The translations under genes and the position numbers were made by a program. A stretch of 5,897 bases of DNA from Chloroflexota bacterium (GTDB taxonomy: Archaea; Iainarchaeota; Iainarchaeia; Iainarchaeales; GCA-2688035), in the NCBI GenBank assembly GCA_030634785.1, contig DAOWAC010000068.1, positions 1 through 5,897 on the forward strand, written 5' to 3'. The notes below the pieces were generated by a model, which did not search any database, was not told where the DNA came from, and worked only from the letters and a program-made list of their open reading frames with translations. Position 1 is the stretch's first letter. Each line of letters opens with the position of its first letter. Positions 1 to 3,787 of this stretch are shown piece by piece.

Positions 1-104
1 CCCTGCTCCCTGCAAATAAGCCTAAAAGCCAAATCAGTGGACCGATACATTGGAGCAAGAACAAGCCTGTTTTTCAGAGTTATGCCGGCAATCTTGAAAA
101 CCAT
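1..104 (-). CDS. tRNA-dihydrouridine synthase, N-terminal part (partial)
   Basis: The first 34 codons of a minus-strand gene that runs off the left edge. The translation begins MVFKIAGITLKNRLVLAPM and continues with a TDLAFRLICRE stretch. This is the Dus-family N-terminus: a short strand pair, then the flavin-binding loop usually read as L-A-P-M-x-x-x-T-D-x-x-F-R. Family enzymes use FMN and NADPH in the cytosol to reduce specific tRNA uridines to dihydrouridine. The loop here reads M-Y-R-S-T-D, where M-A-x-V-T-D is more usual. The ATG at 104 is chosen because it gives the typical distance to the APM motif and because a TATA-like element lies 27 nt upstream. There is no SD, so the mRNA is probably leaderless. 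The catalytic Cys and the C-terminal domain lie outside the window, so completeness cannot be judged. Confidence 0.87.
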   Translation of the reverse strand, partial: MVFKIAGITLKNRLVLAPMYRSTDLAFRLICREQ

Positions 105-127
105 AAAGGAATAAAGAAAAGGAATTG

Positions 128-134
128 CTATAAG
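128..134 (-). promoter_or_regulatory. TATA-like element for the Dus gene
   Basis: CTTATAG on the minus strand, centred 27 nt upstream of the ATG at 104. This is the distance expected if transcription starts at or next to the start codon (leaderless mRNA), and it is the same spacing as for the genes starting at 2002 and 3485. Confidence 0.45.
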
Positions 135-179
135 GCTATTGGGGGGGCGAAAGAGTGGTGGGGAAGAACAACAAAACCT

Positions 180-191
180 GTTATGTATAAG
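180..191 (+). repeat. Dispersed TTATGTATAAG element, copy A
   Basis: GTTATGTATAAG followed by ATGGGTTTT. The TTATGTATAA core is an inverted repeat (TTAT/ATAA around GT). It matches the elements at 5647-5659 and 5700-5712 over TTATGTATAAG and resembles the one at 619-630 beyond the core. It could be a TATA-type promoter element with an A-rich upstream BRE, or the relic of a repeated sequence. Confidence 0.45.
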
Positions 192-618
192 ATGGGTTTT
201 GGGGATTTTTTGTTGACTTTTTCACCGGACCGGGTTTTTCCAGCTGTTGTTTTTTCGCCTGAAAAAAATGACATTTTCGGGGGCTTGGAAAAGGAGGCGA
301 AAAATTCCAAAAAAATGGAAAAAATAGAAAAAAATGGAGAAAGAATTTGCCCGTACTCTGCAAAATTTTTTTGTGTTTGGAAATGCAGCAGAAAGGTCGT
401 GCTACGCATAAAAAACACTCAAAATGAAAACCAAAACAGAGCAGGGGTTTGTTGTTGCTATTCTAAACTACTTAGGGAGAAGGAAATCCGGAAAACAAAC
501 CATTTTGCGTCTTTTATGCTTTTAAACCGCTTATACTAGGGGTTTTAAGAGTAAAAAAGGTCAAAACGCAAAGAGAAAATTTTCCAAAAAAAATTTGCAG
601 CGAAAAAACACAAAAAGA

Positions 619-630
619 GTTATGTAGAAG
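619..630 (+). repeat. Dispersed TTATGTATAAG element, copy B (one change)
   Basis: GTTATGTAGAAG, then ATTGGTTT. It differs from the copy at 180-191 by one base in the core, and the similarity continues for about nine more bases, with 18 of 21 positions matching across both parts. It is preceded by CAAAAAGA, as several other copies are preceded by A/G-rich sequence. Confidence 0.4.
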
Positions 631-789
631 ATTGGTTTCTTTTGATATAATGGGGTTTGAAGCGATTTTGTTTTTTGGGAGATTTGAAATTTTTTGGAGG
701 AGGAGAAGAAATGTTTTGAAAAAACCTGGTTTTTTGAACGTTTTTTTACCGGAAATTTGGTTAGGGTAGTTATTTAAATTCTATTTCGC

Positions 790-800
790 AATATATAATT
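790..800 (+). promoter_or_regulatory. Candidate TATA box upstream of the OB-fold gene
   Basis: The AATATATAATT stretch is the best archaeal TATA-like sequence upstream of the gene starting at 910. If used, transcription would start near 825 and leave a leader of about 85 nt, longer than for any other gene here. A weaker AAAATTTT at 874-881 could instead give a leader of only a few nucleotides. The choice is undecided. Confidence 0.4.
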
Positions 801-897
801 AATTAAAACAGGGAAATGTCCTTTTCACACTTGTTGGGGACTTTGGATTTTTTCGTGTTTTTGAAAAAAAATCAAAATTTTGAAGAAAATCAAAACA

Positions 898-903
898 GGG
901 GTG
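898..903 (+). promoter_or_regulatory. Shine-Dalgarno site that fixes the TTG start at 910
   Basis: GGGGTG matches the GGTG core of the archaeal anti-SD complement and lies 6 nt before TTG at 910. The same arrangement occurs at the genes starting at 2297 and 3379. It disfavours the in-frame upstream starts TTG 880 and GTG 901. Confidence 0.6.
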
Positions 904-909
904 TTTTAT

Positions 910-1200
910 TTGAAAGTAAGTGAATTAAAAGCAAGAGCAGCAGTTGATGAAATAGAACTTGAAGTTGTAAGCAAGGGAGAAATCAGAGAATTCGCAAACG
1001 AGCGAAGTTCTGGAAAAGTTTGTTCTGCAGCAGCAAAGGATGCAGCTGGAGATGAAGTAACAGTTTCTTTGTGGAATGACGAAATTGACAAGGTCAAAGA
1101 CGGTTCAAAGATAAAGATTGAAAAAGGCTGGTGCTCAGAATTCCAGGGAAACAAACAGGTTAGCGCTGGTAAATTCGGAACATTAACTGTTTTAGAGTAA
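910..1200 (+). CDS. Single OB-fold nucleic-acid-binding protein (RPA/SSB-like)
   Basis: A 96-residue protein starting MKVSELKARAAVDEIELEVV. It shows the order of elements seen in archaeal RPA-type OB folds: a first strand (EIELEVVSKGEIREF, about 12-26), a G-K-V-C-S-A strand near 31-36, the K-D-x-x-G-D-E-V-T-V-S-L-W-N hairpin (about 40-53) with its characteristic Leu-Trp-Asn, then D-G-S-K-I-K-I and a final F-Q-G-N-K-Q-V-S-A-G-K-F-G-T-L segment. It is a single fold with no zinc finger, unlike the multi-OB RPA of many Euryarchaeota. A role in binding ssDNA (replication, repair) or RNA is inferred from the fold. The TTG at 910 is chosen for its SD (GGGGTG, 6-nt spacer) and because the conserved part begins there; 880 would add ten residues. 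A terminator follows directly. The long leader leaves room for post-transcriptional control, but no specific element is recognised. Confidence 0.8.
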   Translation: MKVSELKARAAVDEIELEVVSKGEIREFANERSSGKVCSAAAKDAAGDEVTVSLWNDEIDKVKDGSKIKIEKGWCSEFQGNKQVSAGKFGTLTVLE

Positions 1201-1242
1201 ATTCTGCTTTAATTGTAGATTTTGTTTTAATTCTGTCGAAGC

Positions 1243-1271
1243 AGGAGCCATTTTGGCTCTTTTATTTTTTT
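1243..1271 (+). terminator. Hairpin plus T-run terminator after the OB-fold gene
   Basis: The stem GAGCCA/TGGCTC (1245-1250 and 1254-1259, loop TTT) can be extended by a G-T and an A-T pair. It is followed by TTTTATTTTTTT. It lies 43 nt after the stop and separates two convergent genes. Confidence 0.7.
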
Positions 1272-1651
1272 CAAAATTCAAAGGCTGTGTTTTGCAGTCT
1301 TTTGAATTCTATTTCTACTGTTTTTTTGTTTACATATGGGTTGTGGTGTCTGAAGCCTCCGCCAAATCCGTGCGGAATATGCAATAGTTCGTGAATTATT
1401 GTTTTTGTCTGATCTTCAGGAGATTGCCTTCCAAAATGTTCTGTAATTAACTCTATTACGTAAAATGGTTTTTCCTGCATGCCAAGCTGCATTACCTTTC
1501 CTAAAGTGTGAATTCTTGCAATAACACGCCTTGTTTTTGTACCCTTGCTTTCAACACATGCGATTCTTTCGAGGCATATGTGGCCAAATTCAAGTGCTTT
1601 TACTATTTCTTTAGTCTTTTCAGTCCAAGATATAGAGAAGGAATAGTGCAT
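1271..1651 (-). CDS. Putative zinc metallopeptidase (HELLH, phage-metallopeptidase type)
   Basis: A 126-residue protein with H-E-L-L-H at 87-91 (zincin signature: His87 and His91 as zinc ligands, Glu88 as the base), then I-P-H-G-F-G-G-G-F-R-H-H (92-103). A HELLHIP...GG.R.H signature is what I know from the putative phage metallopeptidase family (PF18894) and the archaeal COG4900 group; the assignment is from memory. His102 or His103 is the likely third ligand. The N-terminal two thirds hold alternating helix and strand with no signal peptide or membrane segment, so it is probably cytosolic. It is compact, a minimal protease or an SprT/WSS1-like domain; the substrate is unknown. The ATG at 1651 has no SD, and a TTTAAA box is centred about 37 nt upstream, implying a leader of about 10 nt. 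That box lies in a 31-bp duplication shared with the end of the next gene upstream. It converges on the OB-fold gene. Confidence 0.75.
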   Translation of the reverse strand: MHYSFSISWTEKTKEIVKALEFGHICLERIACVESKGTKTRRVIARIHTLGKVMQLGMQEKPFYVIELITEHFGRQSPEDQTKTIIHELLHIPHGFGGGFRHHNPYVNKKTVEIEFKRLQNTAFEF

Positions 1652-1674
1652 TACAAACTAGTATCAGGCAAAGT

Positions 1675-1736
1675 AATTAAATGTTTTTAAAGAATCTTAC
1701 AAAAGAATTAAATGTTTTTAAAGAAGCATAGAAAAT
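1675..1736. repeat. 31-bp tandem duplication across a gene end and promoter
   Basis: Two copies, 1675-1705 and 1706-1736. The first 20 bases are identical and the remaining 11 are diverged. On the minus strand the upstream copy holds the stop codon and last codons of the gene ending at 1718. The other copy lies in the intergenic region and carries the TTTAAA box that is the best promoter candidate for the metallopeptidase gene. Confidence 0.85.
1686..1691 (-). promoter_or_regulatory. Candidate TATA box for the metallopeptidase gene
   Basis: TTTAAA within the first copy of the 31-bp duplication, centred about 37 nt upstream of the ATG at 1651. This would give a leader of about 10 nt without an SD. 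An identical box at 1717-1722 lies in the other copy, 31 nt farther out. Confidence 0.45.
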
Positions 1737-2002
1737 AAATCGTTAAAAAGTTCCGGAAAAAATACAACAAGCAAGGTAAGTAAAATTAAGAGAATCACTC
1801 CTTCATCAAGCCTGTACCACATTACAAACATTGCAACAATTGGAATTAGAAAAATTGCAGGTGTTGCCCCCATTGCAAAAACAAGATATCCTGCAATCAT
1901 TCCAACTACAAAAATAAGCATTAAGATTGTGCCAATTTTGGTAAGAATTATTGGAATTGTTTTTACAATCTTGTCAAAAAAACTTGCTACACGACGAGGC
2001 AT
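1718..2002 (-). CDS. Small integral membrane protein, three hydrophobic segments
   Basis: A 94-residue protein of unrecognised family. A short basic, amphipathic N-terminus (M-P-R-R-V-A-S-F-F-D-K-I-V-K) is followed by three hydrophobic stretches: roughly 17-43 (IPIILTKIGTILMLIF and on), 48-64 (AIFLIPIVAMFVMWY) and 68-84 (GVILLILLTLLVVFFPELF). The Y-R-L-D-E-G between the second and third is the only strongly charged loop. By the positive-inside rule the N-terminus should be cytoplasmic. No catalytic or transport motif is visible. The start is well supported: a TTTAAATAC box is centred 27 nt before the ATG and there is no SD, so the mRNA is probably leaderless. Its last codons and stop lie in a 31-bp tandem duplication. 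A role as an accessory or regulatory membrane peptide is possible but unproven. Confidence 0.7.
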   Translation of the reverse strand: MPRRVASFFDKIVKTIPIILTKIGTILMLIFVVGMIAGYLVFAMGATPAIFLIPIVAMFVMWYRLDEGVILLILLTLLVVFFPELFNDLFSMLL

Positions 2003-2023
2003 AATAAAATTGCTACGCTCAAA

Positions 2024-2032
2024 GTATTTAAA
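2024..2032 (-). promoter_or_regulatory. TATA box for the membrane protein gene at 2002
   Basis: TTTAAATAC on the minus strand, its TTTAAA centred 27.5 nt from the ATG. This is one of the clearest leaderless promoters in the window. Confidence 0.65.
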
Positions 2033-2078
2033 CCTGTTTATTCAAATTAACCTGTTCAAATCAGTCAGGAGTTGTTTG

Positions 2079-2101
2079 AAAAATTTCTTTTTTTAAAGAA
2101 A
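2079..2101 (-). terminator. Hairpin and T-run after the zinc protein gene
   Basis: Perfect 7-bp arms (2084-2090 and 2095-2101) around a 4-nt loop. On the minus strand they are followed by TTTTT (2079-2083). It starts about 10 nt after the stop of the gene ending at 2112. The stem is mostly A-T, so the T-tract probably contributes more than the hairpin. Confidence 0.5.
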
Positions 2102-2111
2102 GTTAAATTAA

Positions 2112-2297
2112 TTAAACCGAACTAAAATAGGCATCTTTGCAAGCAGTGGTACAAAACCGCCTGCTATACAAATCAACTGGATTTTCAATATCTTTTCCAC
2201 AATATAGACAACGCCAGGTCTTTTTTTCTGCAAAATTCCCAACACGTCTTTCAGTAAAATTTCCAACACGTCTTTCAGTAATAGTAGCTAATGACAA
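2112..2297 (-). CDS. Small four-cysteine zinc-binding protein
   Basis: A 61-residue protein. The C-terminal half reads W-R-C30-L-Y-C33-G-K-D-I, a 15-residue linker, then F-C49-T-T-A-C53-K-D-A-Y-F. This CxxC...CxxxC layout, with Gly after the first pair and an aromatic after the last, resembles small archaeal zinc ribbons of the DUF2116 type (C..CG..I....FCS..C...Y). Such proteins are thought to bind nucleic acids or proteins; no function is established here. The N-terminal 22 residues carry T-E-R-R-V-G-N-F twice in tandem, the second copy ending before A-E-K-K. The start is placed at TTG 2297 because GAGGTG (2304-2309) lies 6 nt upstream. The longer reading from TTG 2360 would run through the promoter and SD. 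The Arg-rich repeat could add non-specific nucleic-acid affinity. A terminator-like hairpin follows. Confidence 0.7.
   Translation of the reverse strand: MSLATITERRVGNFTERRVGNFAEKKTWRCLYCGKDIENPVDLYSRRFCTTACKDAYFSSV
2232..2279 (-). repeat. 24-bp tandem repeat inside the zinc protein gene
   Basis: Two adjacent 24-bp copies (2232-2255 and 2256-2279) differing at one base, in frame, encoding T-E-R-R-V-G-N-F and its near copy. The near identity at the DNA level suggests a recent in-frame duplication. Confidence 0.88.
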
Positions 2298-2303
2298 TAC
2301 AAC

Positions 2304-2309
2304 CACCTC
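2304..2309 (-). promoter_or_regulatory. Shine-Dalgarno site deciding the TTG start at 2297
   Basis: GAGGTG on the minus strand, 6 nt before the TTG at 2297. A TATA-like CTTAAATTT at 2331-2340 would start transcription near 2308, leaving the SD at the very 5' end of the mRNA. Confidence 0.6.
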
Positions 2310-2330
2310 GTCAATATTAGGAGAGATGAT

Positions 2331-2340
2331 AAATTTAAGT
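2331..2340 (-). promoter_or_regulatory. TATA-like box for the zinc protein gene
   Basis: ACTTAAATTT on the minus strand, centred about 38 nt upstream of TTG 2297. It fits the spacing of the SD-type genes in this window. Confidence 0.5.
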
Positions 2341-2379
2341 ATATTTGTTTTGGAAAACAAACTTGAAAAAAACGAAATA

Positions 2380-2405
2380 TTGGGGAAAATTTCCCCAAAA
2401 AAAAA
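2380..2405 (-). terminator. T9 tract with 9-bp palindrome after the TRAM gene
   Basis: Reading the minus strand from the stop at 2411, a T9 run (2397-2405) comes within 6 nt, overlapping a perfect inverted repeat (TTGGGGAAA, 2380-2388; TTTCCCCAA, 2390-2398; one central base). T-tracts are the archaeal termination signal. The palindrome comes after the tract, not before it, so it is not a bacterial-type terminator and may act as a 3'-end stabiliser or a protein-binding site. Confidence 0.55.
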
Positions 2406-2410
2406 TAGAA

Positions 2411-2992
2411 TTATTTCTTTTTGTCTTCTTCAGGTTCTTCGGCTGTTTCCTCTGCAGGAGCTTCTTCTTCTGCTTCTTCCTCTTCTGCAGGTTTCTCAGC
2501 TGCTTCTTCCTCTGCTGCAGGTTTCTCAGCTGCTTCTTCCTCTGCTGGTGCTTCTTCGGTTGTTTCTTCAGTTGCTTCTTCTGCTACAGATTCCTCAGCT
2601 ACAGACTCTTCTTCTGCTGCTTCTTCCTCTGCTGCAGGTTCCTCAACTGCTTCTTCCTCTGCATCTTCTTCAGCAGCAGGTTCTTCAGCTTCTGCTGCTT
2701 CTTCAACCGCAGGTTCTTCAGCTTGCTCGCCTTCAGGAGTTTCTTCAGCTGCTTCTGCAGCTTCTGCTTCACCAACAACTGTGCCAAAAGCAACCTTGCC
2801 TCTTACAGCGTCAATTTTGACTTTTACTGTTTGACCTGGTTTTGCATTAGGAACTATTACAACAAAGCCCTTGACTTTACCGATTCCGTCTCCTTTTGCA
2901 CCTGTAGCATCAATTGCTATATCATAGGTTTCTCCCTCATTTACTGGCTTTTCGCCTTCAAACCTTCGTCTATTATACTGACTATATGCCAT
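2411..2992 (-). CDS. TRAM-domain RNA-binding protein with long Glu/Ala-rich tail
   Basis: A 193-residue protein. Residues 1-16 form a short basic head (M-A-Y-S-Q-Y-N-R-R-R-F). Residues about 17-73 are a TRAM beta-barrel, recognised from V-N-E-G-E-T-Y-D-I-A-I-D, G-A-K-G-D-G-I-G-K-V-K-G-F-V-V-I-V-P-N-A-K-P-G-Q-T-V-K-V-K-I and G-K-V-A-F-G-T-V-V. Stand-alone archaeal TRAM proteins bind RNA, are reported as RNA chaperones in cold adaptation, and usually end near 70-80 residues. Here about 119 further residues are almost all Glu, Ala, Pro and Thr, ending E-D-K-K-K. The tail is strongly acidic, low-complexity and presumably disordered. The start at ATG 2992 is preferred over the upstream GTG/ATG options because GGAGGT (3000-3005) lies 7 nt before it and the homologous region starts M-A-x-Y. 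Transcription is monocistronic from a TATA at 3024-3037. The opposite strand has long open frames only because of this repetitive tail. Confidence 0.88.
   Translation of the reverse strand: MAYSQYNRRRFEGEKPVNEGETYDIAIDATGAKGDGIGKVKGFVVIVPNAKPGQTVKVKIDAVRGKVAFGTVVGEAEAAEAAEETPEGEQAEEPAVEEAAEAEEPAAEEDAEEEAVEEPAAEEEAAEEESVAEESVAEEATEETTEEAPAEEEAAEKPAAEEEAAEKPAEEEEAEEEAPAEETAEEPEEDKKK
2487..2546 (-). repeat. Two exact 30-bp repeats in the acidic tail
   Basis: Copies at 2487-2516 and 2517-2546 are identical and encode a ten-residue A-E-E-E-A-A-E-K-P-A type unit twice. Shorter, diverged Glu/Ala/Pro units fill the rest of 2411-2770, suggesting that the tail grew by slippage or unequal exchange. Confidence 0.85.
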
Positions 2993-2999
2993 GTTACTT

Positions 3000-3005
3000 A
3001 CCTCC
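3000..3005 (-). promoter_or_regulatory. Shine-Dalgarno site of the TRAM gene
   Basis: GGAGGT, the strongest SD in the minus-strand block, 7 nt before ATG 2992. It argues for strong translation and against the upstream start. Confidence 0.75.
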
Positions 3006-3023
3006 AATTAAGGAAATTAAGAT

Positions 3024-3037
3024 CTTATAAATAAAAT
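3024..3037 (-). promoter_or_regulatory. TATA box of the TRAM gene
   Basis: TTTTATTTATAAG on the minus strand, centred about 36-41 nt upstream of the ATG. It predicts transcription from about 3001-3006, so the leader is little more than the SD itself. Confidence 0.6.
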
Positions 3038-3154
3038 ACCAGAAAAAGACTGTAATTTTATTCCTGTCCTTAATTCCATTTTATGCCCTTACGGCTAAAA
3101 ACATTATCACTACAAATGCTTTTTAAAGTTAAGCAAAAGCTGATTTAGAAGTAA

Positions 3155-3169
3155 TTTTTTAAAAAAAAA
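3155..3169 (-). terminator. T-tract downstream of the 51-residue gene
   Basis: On the minus strand a T9 run (3161-3169) is followed by A6, about 55 nt after the stop at 3224. A short inverted repeat, GCCTT/AAGGC (3213-3223), directly follows the stop and may add a weak hairpin. The rest of 3040-3223 shows only a 20-codon frame without an SD, not considered a gene. Confidence 0.45.
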
Positions 3170-3223
3170 GAAGTTTTGAAGAATACCAAAAACTCAAAAT
3201 GATTATGTAGATGCCTTTAAGGC

Positions 3224-3379
3224 TTAGTTTTTAGTTTCTTCTTTTTTCTTTCTGTTTGCGCCAAAATTAGCGTACTTTCTGTATTTCTGCATAGTCCATG
3301 CAGGTGGCTGTTTCTTCCTGAGTTTGAATTCCTCAGCAAGCAACTGCTGTCTCAGTTCTTCATCTATTCCTATATCCAT
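3224..3379 (-). CDS. 51-residue basic protein of unknown function
   Basis: A short gene starting M-D-I-G-I-D-E-E-L-R-Q-Q-L-L and ending N-R-K-K-K-E-E-T-K-N. Residues about 6-23 look like a charged helix (E-E-L-R-Q-Q-L-L-A-E-E-F-K-L-R-K-K). A P-P-A-W-T-M turn (25-30) and a basic aromatic segment follow (Q-K-Y-R-K-Y-A-N-F-G-A-N-R-K-K-K). There are no cysteines, no membrane segment and no family I recognise. Support for coding comes from signals: GAGGTG (3386-3391) lies 6 nt before the ATG, as at 2297 and 910, and an ACTTATAAGT TATA element is centred about 36 nt upstream. The basic C-terminus suggests binding to RNA, the ribosome or DNA, which is inference only. It lies upstream of the TRAM gene on the same strand, but the 231-nt gap with a T-tract and a separate TATA argues against an operon. 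Confidence 0.7.
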   Translation of the reverse strand: MDIGIDEELRQQLLAEEFKLRKKQPPAWTMQKYRKYANFGANRKKKEETKN

Positions 3380-3385
3380 ATCTCA

Positions 3386-3391
3386 CACCTC
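3386..3391 (-). promoter_or_regulatory. Shine-Dalgarno site of the 51-residue gene
   Basis: GAGGTG, 6 nt before ATG 3379. It is the main evidence that this short frame is translated. Confidence 0.65.
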
Positions 3392-3410
3392 AATTTATAT
3401 TATAAAAAAC

Positions 3411-3420
3411 ACTTATAAGT
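3411..3420 (-). promoter_or_regulatory. TATA-like palindrome ACTTATAAGT
   Basis: A perfect 10-bp palindrome centred 36 nt from the ATG at 3379. Being symmetrical it can be read on either strand, but the distance fits the minus-strand gene; the plus-strand gene has its own box at 3452-3465. Confidence 0.5.
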
Positions 3421-3451
3421 AGGACTCGTGTTATACTAATATACAGTTAAA

Positions 3452-3465
3452 CTCTTTAAAAAGAG
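3452..3465 (+). promoter_or_regulatory. TATA box inside a palindrome, gene starting at 3485
   Basis: CTCTTT-AA-AAAGAG is an inverted repeat with 6-bp arms, and its centre is the TTTAAA box, 27.5 nt upstream of ATG 3485. The spacing predicts a leaderless mRNA. A dyad exactly over the TATA box could be an operator where a dimeric repressor excludes TBP, or simply a symmetrical TATA/BRE. Confidence 0.5.
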
Positions 3466-3484
3466 ATTGTTTTTATTAAATATC

Positions 3485-3721
3485 ATGATGCAGAAAGTAA
3501 GATTTATGTTTTTGAAGGGCATCTTCTATTTTGTCCTTGGAGTAGCATTTGCAACACTTTTTGTCTGGAGTATGGTACAAGGCATATTAATACACATGAC
3601 AGCAGGTGGAACCGAAGCTGCTTTTGGATATTATTTTGCAGCATGGCTTGCAGGAATTGGCGGACTTGTATTAGGAATTCAGGCAAGACAGCTTATTCAT
3701 TATGCTTCAATTTCAGAATAA
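3485..3721 (+). CDS. Small two-helix membrane protein
   Basis: A 78-residue protein, unrecognised. A short positive N-terminus (M-M-Q-K-V-R-F-M-F-L-K) is followed by one hydrophobic segment at about 12-35 (IFYFVLGVAFATLFVWSM and on), a polar loop near 38-46 (H-M-T-A-G-G-T-E-A-A) and a second, Gly-rich segment at about 48-68 (YYFAAWLAGIGGLVLG). It ends Q-A-R-Q-L-I-H-Y-A-S-I-S-E. Both termini should be cytoplasmic. The G-I-G-G-L-V-L-G run is typical of tight helix packing, so it may oligomerise; no functional motif is seen. The first of two adjacent ATGs (3485) is chosen because TTTAAA lies 27.5 nt upstream, the leaderless spacing used elsewhere in the window. A TTG at 3467 would extend it by six residues but lies too close to the TATA. 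It is divergent from the 51-residue gene. Confidence 0.7.
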   Translation: MMQKVRFMFLKGIFYFVLGVAFATLFVWSMVQGILIHMTAGGTEAAFGYYFAAWLAGIGGLVLGIQARQLIHYASISE

Positions 3722-3736
3722 TTTTTGTGTTTTTTT
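3722..3736 (+). terminator. T-tract terminator after the two-helix membrane protein
   Basis: TTTTTGTGTTTTTTT begins immediately after the stop codon. It has no hairpin and is the archaeal T-tract type. The convergent gene ending at 3788 has two T5 runs on the minus strand (3772-3776, 3762-3766) that may serve it in the same way. Confidence 0.55.
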
Positions 3737-3787
3737 GCCCATAAATAAAGCAGGAGCTATCAAAAACAAGCAAAAAGAATAATAAAA

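Larger units (their letters stand above)
105..909. other. Long non-coding region between Dus and OB-fold genes
   Basis: About 800 bp without a convincing gene. Open frames exist on both strands (183-539 plus; 128-418 minus), but they are driven by A and T runs: Phe/Ser-rich on one strand, Lys-rich on the other, with no SD, no family resemblance and no domain. Visible structure includes a G7 run at 141-147, a hairpin with 7-bp arms at 250-256/261-267 (loop gcct), a purine-rich stretch at about 262-345, a near-palindrome at 719-735 (8-bp arms of A6CC and GGT6) and two copies of a TTATGTATAAG-like element (180-191, 619-630). TATA-like sequences occur near 515-535 and 790-800. An SD-like GGAGGAGG near 696-703 is followed by ATG at 711 but reads only Met-Phe-stop. 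A non-coding RNA or decayed sequence is possible; nothing here proves either. Confidence 0.6.

Noticed and set aside
183..539. 118-codon plus-strand open frame and an overlapping 96-codon minus-strand frame (128-418)
   Set aside because: Composition follows A and T runs. The minus frame is Phe/Ser-rich without a membrane-protein pattern, and neither has an SD, a sensible TATA spacing or a recognisable domain.
696..719. GGAGGAGG followed by ATG at 711 as a small gene start
   Set aside because: The frame ends after two codons (Met-Phe-stop), and no nearby alternative frame gives a plausible product.
2041..2075. TTCAAATC sequence resembling a tRNA T-loop
   Set aside because: The flanking five bases pair poorly, and no acceptor, D or anticodon arm can be placed around it. 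No tRNA gene was found in the window.
2137..3034. Long plus-strand open frames (Leu/Gln-rich, Phe/Cys-rich, Ser/Ala-rich)
   Set aside because: They are antisense shadows of the repetitive Glu/Ala codons of the TRAM protein tail. The TRAM domain, SD and TATA all support the minus strand.
3001..3075. 20-codon minus-strand frame upstream of the TRAM gene
   Set aside because: It has no SD, its sequence overlaps the TRAM promoter, and its length is within chance expectation.
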